Assembly (NCBI GenBank): GCA_023436385.1
Contig: JAEZJH010000226.1
Location: forward strand, 1-5,507
DNA length: 5,507 nt
Origin: Pseudomonadota bacterium
Lineage (GTDB): Bacteria > Myxococcota > Myxococcia > Myxococcales > Vulgatibacteraceae
Direction: 5' to 3'
The notes under the pieces are model-generated. The model worked only from the letters and a program-made list of their open reading frames with translations. It was not told where the DNA came from and made no database searches. The translations under genes were made by a program, and so were the position numbers. This document shows positions 1 to 5,507 of this stretch, in pieces (position 1 is the stretch's first letter; every line of letters begins with the position of its first letter).

Positions 1-1807
1 GCGTCACCCAGGCCGGGAGCGCCGGGGCGCCGGCGAACCCGAAGGCCTCGCCCGCCACCGTCACGCCGGCGACCGTGGCCGAGGCCCCGGAGCGGTTCTC
101 GAGGACGGCCTGGGCGAGCCGGGAGGCGCCCGCCGGCGTCCGGCCGAAGTCCAGCGCCGCGGGGAGGAGGACCAGGTCCCAGGCCGTCGCCGCCGCGGAG
201 ATGGGGACGAGGAAGGGCGGGAGGCCCGCCGCCCGGAACTCCAGGCCGGCGCGGTCGAGACCGGCAGAGGGCTCGTCGGCGCGATAGGTCACCGGCACCT
301 CGAGGATCTCGCCGGCGGCGAGGGTACGGAGGGAGGAGTCGATCTCGGGCAAGGCGAAGCGGGACGACGCGTCCTCCGCCAAGGCGAAACCCCACACCGG
401 ACAGCCGGTGGTGCCGGCGTTGCGGATTGCCAGCGTGCGACGGTGCTCGACCCCCACCGCGACCGCGCCGAAGCGGACCTCGGCCGGCGCAAGCTGCAGC
501 GAGCAGGGAGGGGCGTCGATCACCTGGCCGCGTACCGGCACGGTGACTCCGACCCCCGGCAGCATCGTCTCGATCCGGAGGTCGGCCGCCTGCGGGCCCA
601 CGCTCGTCCCGGTGAAGCGGACGGTGAGGGTCACCGGCCGGTCGAGCGAGGCCGGGAGCGGCCGGTCGGGGGTCAGGGAGAACGCGGCCGGGCCGACCAG
701 CTCCGCCCGGACCTCCGGGAGCGGCGAGCCGGTGGCGCTCACCGTCACCGTGGCGCTGGCGGTGGCGCCCCGGGGGATGGCGCCGAAGTCGAGGCGGTCC
801 GGGGTGACGGCGAGAAGCGTGTCGAACCCCGACCCGGCGAGCGGAACGTCTACCACGTCCGGCCCGAGCTGCATCCGGATGGTCCCGGCCACCGCGCCCG
901 CCGCCGTGGGCGCGAAGACCACGTCGAACGAGAGGGAACCGCCGGGATCGAGGGCCACCGGCAAGCCGGGTCGTGGATCGAGCGCGTACGGGCCGCCGGG
1001 AGGCTGGAGGAGTTGGAGCCCGGTCAGGCCCACCGGCAGCACGCCATAGTTCGAGATCCGGAGGCTGGTCCGGCGAACCTCGCCGACGGCCACCGGCCCG
1101 AAGTCGATCTCGCCCGGATCGACGCCGTACTCGAGCGAGGTCCCGGCGCCGCGGAGTTCCACCGACCGCTCCTCGCAGGCCTCGCAGGGCGCGACCAGAA
1201 GCCGGGCGGCGTAGCTCCGGGCCTCGGCGGGCGAGAAGTGGACCGGCAGCTCCAGGCGACCCCCGCCGGCCAGGGCGGCGGTCTCCCCGACCTCGAAGAC
1301 GCCGGCGGGAGCGCCCTCCACCCGGAACCGGAGGCTCACCGGCAGCTCGGCGGCGTTCCGGACCTCCAGGGGCAGGGTGACGCGAGCCCCGCCGACGAGC
1401 ACCCGGCCGAAGTCGAGGCGCGCCGGGAGTTCCACCGACCGCTCCACCCCGCGGCCCCGGAGGGCGACCGTGGCGCCGTCGGGGAAGGTCGCCGTGGCCT
1501 CGTGGGTCCCCGCCGCGCCGGGCCGGTAGCGGAGGTCGGCGAGGACCCGGGCGCCCGACGGGACCACCAGCTCCGCCGGCTCCAGGGCGAACTCGGCCGG
1601 CAGGCCGCCGGCCCGGACGGTCACCGCCGCCCGGCTGGCGTTGGAGAACCGGACCGGACGCCGGGTCTCCTCGCCGACGTAGACCGGGCCGAAATCGAGC
1701 TCGGCCGGCTCCACCGACAGCTCGCCGTCGTCGACCAGTTCGTCCTCGCCACAGGCCGGGAGGCAGACGACGGCGGCGAGGAAAGCAAACCGCGCAAATG
1801 CACGCAT
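1..1807 (-). CDS. Predicted lipoprotein with tandem ASH / choice-of-anchor D (HYDIN-like) domains, C-terminus outside window
   Basis: Reading from the ATG at 1807-1805, the frame stays open for 602 codons to the left edge with no stop, so the gene is 3'-partial. Residues 1-19 form a lipoprotein signal: Arg2 and Arg6, a hydrophobic core (FAFLAAVV) and lipobox LPAC with the lipidated Cys at 19, followed by an acidic linker. At least six repeats of about 100 residues follow, starting near 28, 123, 226, 330, 434 and 542. Each opens with a strand of the form [VL]xPxxLDFGxVxVG (LDFGPVYVG, LDFGRVLVG, IDFGPVAVG, LDFGAIPRG, VRFGAVAVG, LDFGRTPAG). The first three end in VxLxGxG; repeats 4 and 5 end in weaker forms. 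That is the hallmark of ASH/HYDIN-like Ig-fold domains. By family knowledge these are structural or protein-binding modules without catalysis; the partner is unknown. Cys pairs occur at 208/211 and 435/469. The start is fixed by AAGGAG seven bases upstream and by the signal peptide. It lies 11 bases after the preceding lipoprotein gene, hence probably the same operon. Codon use is extremely GC-rich at third positions. Confidence 0.93.
   Translation of the reverse strand, partial: MRAFARFAFLAAVVCLPACGEDELVDDGELSVEPAELDFGPVYVGEETRRPVRFSNASRAAVTVRAGGLPAEFALEPAELVVPSGARVLADLRYRPGAAGTHEATATFPDGATVALRGRGVERSVELPARLDFGRVLVGGARVTLPLEVRNAAELPVSLRFRVEGAPAGVFEVGETAALAGGGRLELPVHFSPAEARSYAARLLVAPCEACEERSVELRGAGTSLEYGVDPGEIDFGPVAVGEVRRTSLRISNYGVLPVGLTGLQLLQPPGGPYALDPRPGLPVALDPGGSLSFDVVFAPTAAGAVAGTIRMQLGPDVVDVPLAGSGFDTLLAVTPDRLDFGAIPRGATASATVTVSATGSPLPEVRAELVGPAAFSLTPDRPLPASLDRPVTLTVRFTGTSVGPQAADLRIETMLPGVGVTVPVRGQVIDAPPCSLQLAPAEVRFGAVAVGVEHRRTLAIRNAGTTGCPVWGFALAEDASSRFALPEIDSSLRTLAAGEILEVPVTYRADEPSAGLDRAGLEFRAAGLPPFLVPISAAATAWDLVLLPAALDFGRTPAGASRLAQAVLENRSGASATVAGVTVAGEAFGFAGAPALPAWVT
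28..1726 (-). repeat. Six tandem ASH-type domain repeats within the lipoprotein gene
   Basis: At protein level the repeats span residues 28-120, 123-222, 226-327, 330-429, 434-540 and 542 onward (the last is cut by the window edge). They share the LDFG opening strand, a central [VL]xFxP-type strand (YRPGAAG, HFSPAEA, VFAPTAAG) and, in the first three, a closing [VL]xLxGxG. Repeat 5 departs most: VRFG replaces LDFG and it carries Cys435 and Cys469. The repeats are diverged at DNA level, so this is an old domain expansion rather than a recent duplication. Confidence 0.85.
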
Positions 1808-1814
1808 GGTGTCT

Positions 1815-1820
1815 CTCCTT
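1815..1820 (-). promoter_or_regulatory. Ribosome binding site overlapping the upstream stop codon
   Basis: On the minus strand the bases AAGGAG (1820 down to 1815) sit seven bases before the ATG at 1807. Their first two A's are the last two bases of the TAA stop (1821-1819) of the upstream gene. A ribosome finishing the upstream gene therefore ends on the Shine-Dalgarno of the next one, which suggests translational coupling. The site decides the start of the ASH-domain lipoprotein. Confidence 0.85.
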
Positions 1821-4800
1821 ACCGCCGGGTCCAGCCGGTCCGGATGTCGCGGAGGATGGGCAGGCCGTCGGCGGGGCCCGGAGTCAGCTCGAACTCGACG
1901 GACATGTAGCGCTGGCGGCGGAGGTCCCCGCAGGCGGCGAGGTCGGCGGGCGGATCGGTGAACCGGCAGCCCACCGGCGCCCGCGCGAGATCCTCCCGCG
2001 TGGCCGCGAAACGGACGGCGAGGTTGACCGCGGCCCCGGCGGGCTCGTACTCCTGCCAGTCCACCGAGACCCACTCAGCGTCGTTCCAGCCCGCGTCCAC
2101 GGTCTCGAGCCAACGACCATACGGCATGACCCGGCGCCGGGAGGCCAGGCCGGTGATGTCGGAGCCCAGGGTGAACGGCACCTCGGTGAGTTGGGGGATC
2201 GGATACACGTCCCAGGTACCGGTAACCGGGTCGAGGCGGAGAACCTGGTAGTACCCCTGCCCCCGTACCCCTCCCGTGGTCCAGATGGCCCCGGTCGAGT
2301 CCACGCCCAGGCCGACAAAGAGGTCCTCACTGAAGCCCGCTGGAAGACTGAAGAGGTCCCGTCGCAGGTCGCCCGGGCGGAATCGAACCAGGAATCCGGC
2401 CTCCCGCGGAAAGTACGGGAATCCCCCATACAGCCCCCAGACGGCACCCCCGCCATCGATGGCGATGTGCTCCATCCAGAAGTTCGGGTCGCTCGAATAC
2501 ACCTTCAGTTGGTAGACCTGCTGGTAAGGGGTCGGGCCGGTGTCGTCCGGCTCGTAGGGCCCATCGCCATCGATGCGCACGAACCCCATCCCGCAGCGAT
2601 CCGTCGGCCAGCCAATTTTGCATCGGGAGAACCAGGCGTCCCCATTTGCCGCCGCCACCGGAAGGTGGGGGTGGCTGGCGCGAATCGTGGTCCAGTCGAG
2701 GGTGAGCGTGTCGAGGCGGAGGACATTCTCGTTGCCGAAGTCCCCGGGGACGTCCCGCGCTCCCCAGAGGATACCCCGGCGATCGACCGTCAGGCCGTCC
2801 AGCGTGAAGGGAATGGCCAAGCCGTCCTCCGGCGAGCCGGGATCGAGGTCCACGGGTTCGCAGCGGGGAAGGCCGTCGGGGTACGGGCTGCCATCGCTCC
2901 GGGAGAGGAGAACCCGCTCCGGATGGAAGCGGAACAACCGCGGGGGGTCGAAGGCGGCGGCCCACACGTACCCTTCGGGATCGAGCGCGATGGTCGCAAA
3001 ACGCCCGTCCTGCCGGCAGAGGACCGTTCCGCCCGCCGAAACGTGCCAAAGGCCACCGTCGCCGAAGTCCCGATCGGAAGCGAACCAGGCCGAGTTGTCG
3101 GCTGCGGTGGCGACCTCCTCGACGTCAGCGGTGTTCAGATGGACCGCCCAGTTCAGCCGGCGGTGGGTGATGCTGAACTGCGCTGCCATGTCCCACGAGC
3201 TCCCGAGGTGCAGCACCTCCTCCTCGGGCCCCTCGCGCTTGTCGGTCCGGAGGACGACCCCCAAGGGATCGCCGGTCACGGGCTCCAGGCCGGTACAGGC
3301 CCGGTTGCGCCCCGGGCTGCAGTCCGCCGGCTCCGCCAGGGCGCGTTCCTCGCAGGCACCGCCACACGCCCCGCAGGCGTCGGCGACCCCGTCGTCCGGA
3401 ACGCCGTCGCAGTCCTGATCGACGCCGTCGCAGACCTCCCCGGCCGCCGCGCAGCACCCGGGATCCTCGACGCCTCCCGGACCACCGGCGCCGTTGCAAT
3501 CGGAGTCGACGCCGTCGCCGCACGCCTCGCCTTCGGGCAGGACGTCTCCGATACACGGCCCCCAGTAGCCGTTCTCGGCCCGCTGGACGCCGTCCCGGCA
3601 GGCGCCGCGACCGCGGGCCGAGGCCGGTCCGCGAAAACACGCCTGTTCCACCGCCGTGGCCGGGCAGCCCTCGTCCACCTGCCCGTCGCAGTCGTCGTCG
3701 AGGCCGTTCCCGCAGATCTCCGGGGCATCCGGCGTACAACCGGGCAACCCACAGCGCCGGCCGGTGGCCCCGTCCGCCTCGTCGATCGCCCCGTCGCAGT
3801 CGTCGTCGAGGCCGTTGCCGCAGACCTCGAGCGCCGGGAGGACCTCTCCCTCGCAACTCGACCAGGAGCGGGCCCCGGCGCCGTCGACCTCGCAGGAGTG
3901 GCGGCCCGCCCGGCAGATCCCCACCCCCAGGGTCGCCGGCGGCCCGGAGTAACAGGGCTGGCTCCGCTTGTCGGCGCAGTCCTCCCGGATACAGGGCGTC
4001 GCAAAGCCGCAGGCCTCGCTCGCCTCCGGCTCCGTTCCCCCGCCATTGATCCCGCAGAGACACCGATCGACCGTTCCATCCCCGTCGGTGTCCCGACACG
4101 CCTTCACACAAACGGCGCCCGGGGTGAGGGCAAGGCACTCCCGCTCGGCGCTTTCGCAGGCCGGGAGCCCTTCCCCTTCGACACATCGACGTGAGAAGCG
4201 GACCGGGTACCGGGAGAGTCTCCCGTCGTCCGGATCGACCACGCAGCACTCCCGGCCGGCGGGCGGGGCGAGCGGATCGATCTGCCCGCAGTGGAGCGAG
4301 CAGAGTTCCGGGGGATCGATCCGCCCGTCGCAATCGTCGTCGAGCCCGTTCCCGCAGCTCTCGTCACCGAGCGGCCCCGGCTCACCGCACCGGTTGAGGA
4401 GGCCGCCGTCGGCGATCCCGTCGCAATCCTGGTCGACACCGTCCGCGGTGGTCTCCTCCTCGGCGGGAACCACCGCGCCTTCACAGGCGTCCTGCCACCG
4501 GCCGGCAGTCTCGCATTTCTGCAGGCCATCCACACACGCACCAACGTTCCGGGTCGAATGGTCGAGCCCAGGTGGATAGCAGGTACGGTATTCCCCCGGG
4601 CGGCACTCGCACCCCTCGTCGGCGACGCCGCTGCAGTTCTGGTCGAGGTTGTCCCCGCAGGTCTCGGTTGCCCCGGGATGGAAGTAACGATTGCGGTCGT
4701 CGCAGTCGTCTCCACCGCATTCGAGCGCCTCGTGGCCGTCGCCGTCCACGTCGCACGCCACCGGCGTCCCGCCCTCGCCGCCCACGCCCACCGGGTGGTG

Positions 4801-4905
4801 TCCGGAGTCAGTCCCCGGGCATCCGGTCAGCGTCCAACATGCTGCCAGCGCGAACGGCAGGAGAGTCCGGCCAAACTCACGGGCGCCCGAACGATTCGTG
4901 ACCAT
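1819..4905 (-). CDS. Cys-rich MopE-repeat lipoprotein fused to a beta-propeller (putative metal-binding surface protein)
   Basis: The protein has 1028 residues. The frame is open up to an ATG at 4995, but I choose the ATG at 4905: it has GGAG five bases upstream and is followed at once by a lipoprotein signal (Arg5, Arg9 and Arg13, hydrophobic TLLPFALAACWTLTG, lipobox LTGC, Cys29). The 4995 start would bury the signal and overlap the upstream gene. Residues 51-540 hold 54 Cys and about seven MopE-type motifs (CGNGLDDDCDGxIDE and variants near 83, 153, 184, 362, 398, 462 and 492), plus an EF-hand/dockerin-like DTDGDGTVD at 272-280. Residues 585-922 look like a beta-propeller with a recurrent [LVI]D-x-x-G-x-[VIL]-W signature (DPEGYVW, DRRGILW, DGGGAVW, DSTGAIW), resembling Vgb/SMP-30 or Reg_prop propellers. 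Residues 925-1028 are a beta-rich tail ending PILRDIRTGW, perhaps a jelly-roll. MopE-type motifs are known as putative Cu/Ca-binding sites; metal binding here is inferred. No catalytic residues are recognisable. It lies upstream of a second lipoprotein in a probable operon. Confidence 0.94.
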   Translation of the reverse strand: MVTNRSGAREFGRTLLPFALAACWTLTGCPGTDSGHHPVGVGGEGGTPVACDVDGDGHEALECGGDDCDDRNRYFHPGATETCGDNLDQNCSGVADEGCECRPGEYRTCYPPGLDHSTRNVGACVDGLQKCETAGRWQDACEGAVVPAEEETTADGVDQDCDGIADGGLLNRCGEPGPLGDESCGNGLDDDCDGRIDPPELCSLHCGQIDPLAPPAGRECCVVDPDDGRLSRYPVRFSRRCVEGEGLPACESAERECLALTPGAVCVKACRDTDGDGTVDRCLCGINGGGTEPEASEACGFATPCIREDCADKRSQPCYSGPPATLGVGICRAGRHSCEVDGAGARSWSSCEGEVLPALEVCGNGLDDDCDGAIDEADGATGRRCGLPGCTPDAPEICGNGLDDDCDGQVDEGCPATAVEQACFRGPASARGRGACRDGVQRAENGYWGPCIGDVLPEGEACGDGVDSDCNGAGGPGGVEDPGCCAAAGEVCDGVDQDCDGVPDDGVADACGACGGACEERALAEPADCSPGRNRACTGLEPVTGDPLGVVLRTDKREGPEEEVLHLGSSWDMAAQFSITHRRLNWAVHLNTADVEEVATAADNSAWFASDRDFGDGGLWHVSAGGTVLCRQDGRFATIALDPEGYVWAAAFDPPRLFRFHPERVLLSRSDGSPYPDGLPRCEPVDLDPGSPEDGLAIPFTLDGLTVDRRGILWGARDVPGDFGNENVLRLDTLTLDWTTIRASHPHLPVAAANGDAWFSRCKIGWPTDRCGMGFVRIDGDGPYEPDDTGPTPYQQVYQLKVYSSDPNFWMEHIAIDGGGAVWGLYGGFPYFPREAGFLVRFRPGDLRRDLFSLPAGFSEDLFVGLGVDSTGAIWTTGGVRGQGYYQVLRLDPVTGTWDVYPIPQLTEVPFTLGSDITGLASRRRVMPYGRWLETVDAGWNDAEWVSVDWQEYEPAGAAVNLAVRFAATREDLARAPVGCRFTDPPADLAACGDLRRQRYMSVEFELTPGPADGLPILRDIRTGWTRR
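3496..4581 (-). repeat. Three copies of a six-Cys spacer module preceding MopE motifs
   Basis: Residues 109-161, 318-370 and 423-470 align as C[YF]xxG...GxC-x6-C...W...C-x-G-x-V-x-P-x-x-E, running into the MopE motif. The middle copy has six Cys at 318, 331, 338, 351, 362 and 370. The first copy has Thr153 at the fifth Cys position, and the third has Ala443 at the third. Similar CYxGP...VGxCxxG stretches between MopE motifs are familiar from large myxobacterial surface proteins (recalled, not searched). They probably form small disulfide-stapled units. Confidence 0.75.
3683..4357 (-). repeat. Near-identical 33-base direct repeats encoding CGNGLDDDCDG
   Basis: Three 33-base cores at 3683-3715, 3791-3823 and 4325-4357 encode the same eleven residues. 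The first two differ at one base; the third differs from the first at two. They all carry the GTCGTCGTCG run on the plus strand (three Asp codons on the minus strand). Such conservation at synonymous positions suggests recent duplication or gene conversion among these three units, unlike the other MopE motifs in the gene. Confidence 0.85.
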
Positions 4906-4910
4906 CGAAG

Positions 4911-4914
4911 CTCC
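4911..4914 (-). promoter_or_regulatory. Ribosome binding site for the MopE-repeat lipoprotein
   Basis: Minus-strand GGAG lies five bases before the ATG at 4905. It supports this start over the in-frame ATG at 4995. It begins only five bases after the end of the GC-rich inverted repeat at 4920-4941, so folding of that hairpin could affect access to it. Confidence 0.65.
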
Positions 4915-4919
4915 GGTGC

Positions 4920-4941
4920 CCCGGGGCCGTTCGGCCCCGGG
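4920..4941 (-). other. Strong GC-rich inverted repeat in the intergenic gap (possible terminator, attenuator or mRNA-stabilising hairpin)
   Basis: The arms CCCGGGGCCG and CGGCCCCGGG are perfect reverse complements separated by two bases; a realistic RNA fold is a 9-bp stem with a 4-base loop. It begins 16 bases after the TAA stop (4960-4958) of the upstream gene. On the minus strand it is followed by GCACCGGAGC, with no U-tract, so it is not a classical rho-independent terminator. It may act as a partial terminator, a 3'-end stabiliser for the upstream message, or a structure influencing initiation of the next gene. Confidence 0.6.
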
Positions 4942-4957
4942 CAGACGCTTTCGCCGG

Positions 4958-5507
4958 TTACAGGTCCATTGCGAGATAGTGGATTTCTTCGCCACCGTCG
5001 ACCAGGACGATCACCGACCCGACGATGTCGTAACGGGCCCCATATACCAGCTGGAACCGGGAATACACCGGATTGCCGGGGAAGGGGTACCTGAAGACGT
5101 CGCCGGAGGCGATGTTGATCACGAAGAGGACGTTCTTGTCACCGTCGTAGGTAACGTCACAGTCAGCCCCCAGGAAGACCAGGAACTTCCCTTCCGTCCC
5201 GCCGAGGCGCGGCTGGATCAACTCACGACACCTCGAGCCAATGTCCGCGCTCTCGATGAGGTAGTTGTCCTCCTTGGCGAAATCCCACACGCCGATCTTG
5301 TTGGGAACGGCCGTCCCGGACGGATCCTGCACCTGGTAGGCGACGCCCTTCGACGACACGGTCGGCTGGCTGAAGGCCATAACCCCGTCCGGATCGGAGA
5401 TCGACATCGTCTTCGACTCATCGACGGCGCCGTTCCGGTCCACCGTCAGGAGGACGAGTTTCTCCTCGATCTGGTAGGCAACCAGGTACTCGTCAACAGC
5501 GATCTGC
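4958..5507 (-). CDS. C-terminal part of a beta-propeller-like protein (N-terminus outside window)
   Basis: The frame is open from the right edge to TAA at 4960-4958, giving 182 visible residues and no N-terminus. A GTG at 5443 could serve as a start, but the 21 codons upstream of it are in frame, open and protein-like (DEYLVAYQIEEKLVLL), and a start there would cut a blade in two, so I treat the gene as 5'-partial. Four strand-turn-strand units are visible: about residues 6-26, 54-81 (GVAYQVQ...IGVWDF), 107-142 (KFLVFLGADC...LFVINIASGDVFRYPF) and 151-182 (FQLVYGARYD...HYLAMDL). This resembles TolB-like or WD40-like propellers, though no specific family is recognised. Cys93 and Cys116 could pair if the protein is exported. 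GC content is markedly lower than in the ASH-domain gene. It lies 52 bases upstream of the MopE-repeat lipoprotein gene on the same strand, so it may be the first visible member of the same operon. Confidence 0.85.
   Translation of the reverse strand, partial: QIAVDEYLVAYQIEEKLVLLTVDRNGAVDESKTMSISDPDGVMAFSQPTVSSKGVAYQVQDPSGTAVPNKIGVWDFAKEDNYLIESADIGSRCRELIQPRLGGTEGKFLVFLGADCDVTYDGDKNVLFVINIASGDVFRYPFPGNPVYSRFQLVYGARYDIVGSVIVLVDGGEEIHYLAMDL

Larger units (their letters stand above)
3388..4755 (-). repeat. Array of MopE-type Cys/Asp metal-binding-like motifs
   Basis: The motif C-[GD]-[DNG]-x-[LV]-D-x-[DN]-C-[DSN]-G recurs at residues 83-93, 184-194, 362-372, 398-408 and 462-472 of the encoded lipoprotein. 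A one-residue-shorter form lies at 492-501 and a Cys-less variant at 153-163. The first copy is the fullest: it is preceded by DVDGDG at 52-57 and CGGDDCDD at 63-70, and ends in DEGC, as in canonical MopE-motif proteins. Acidic side chains at Asp spacing suggest a divalent cation site, and the flanking cysteines suggest disulfides. Unit spacing is irregular (roughly 30 to 110 residues) because other Cys-rich segments are inserted. Confidence 0.88.

Noticed and set aside
443..1909. 488-codon open frame on the plus strand
   Set aside because: It is antisense to the ASH-domain lipoprotein gene and rich in Arg, Gly, Glu and His, with no domain pattern. The minus-strand frame has a signal peptide, a ribosome binding site and six repeated domains.
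1798..4194. 798-codon open frame on the plus strand
   Set aside because: It lies antisense to the MopE-repeat lipoprotein, whose domains are clear. Its translation is low-complexity Ala/Arg/Pro/Gly/Val with no recognisable domain. Long antisense frames are expected in GC-rich genes.
3125..4333. 402-codon open frame on the minus strand in another phase
   Set aside because: It is a frame-shifted reading of the MopE repeats, with Arg-rich low-complexity translation. The repeats only make sense in the frame of the 1819-4905 gene.
3683..4357. CRISPR-like direct repeats
   Set aside because: The 33-base repeats are irregularly spaced, only three are near-identical, and they encode the CGNGLDDDCDG motif in frame within a gene.
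4920..4941. Classical rho-independent terminator
   Set aside because: The stem is strong but no U-run follows on either strand, and the next gene's ribosome binding site begins five bases later. It is recorded as an inverted repeat of uncertain role instead.
4906..4995. ATG at 4995 as an earlier start of the MopE-repeat lipoprotein
   Set aside because: It would overlap the end of the upstream gene, read through the hairpin, and place 30 polar residues before the signal peptide. The ATG at 4905 has its own GGAG and begins the lipoprotein signal directly.
5218..5443. GTG at 5443 as the true start of the propeller-like gene
   Set aside because: The frame is open further upstream to the window edge, and the upstream residues read as a continuing beta-strand pattern, so the gene most likely starts outside.

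Overview
The window looks like a piece of chromosome from a GC-rich bacterium with a large secreted and lipoprotein proteome. The best guess is Myxococcota/Polyangia, Bradymonadota or a related former deltaproteobacterium. This rests on third-position GC bias, MopE-type Cys/Asp 'putative metal-binding' repeats, tandem ASH ('choice-of-anchor D') domains, and lipoproteins carrying beta-propellers. There is no rRNA or other phylogenetic marker, so the assignment is an inference.

All three supported genes lie on the minus strand and read right to left. (1) 4958-5507 is the C-terminal 182 codons of a gene that starts outside the window; it looks like the last blades of a beta-propeller. (2) After a 52-base gap holding a strong GC-rich hairpin, 1819-4905 encodes a complete 1028-residue predicted lipoprotein. 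Its N-terminal half is Cys-rich with about seven MopE-type repeats, followed by a six- or seven-bladed propeller and a C-terminal beta-rich domain. (3) Eleven bases after its stop, 1-1807 encodes the first 602 residues of a second predicted lipoprotein. It is built of at least six tandem ASH/HYDIN-like Ig-fold domains and continues past the left edge of the window.

The 11-base gap, with a Shine-Dalgarno overlapping the upstream stop codon, argues that genes 2 and 3 are co-transcribed and probably translationally coupled. Gene 1 probably belongs to the same transcription unit unless the hairpin ends it. None of the genes shows an enzymatic signature. The visible modules are all extracellular binding or scaffold folds, so the working picture is a set of surface-anchored, disulfide-rich and probably metal-binding proteins. 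Their substrate and function cannot be read from the sequence.

No RNA gene, CRISPR array, mobile element or phage gene was seen. Almost the whole window is coding; only 1808-1818 and 4906-4957 are intergenic. The long open frames on the plus strand are antisense shadows of these GC-rich genes.
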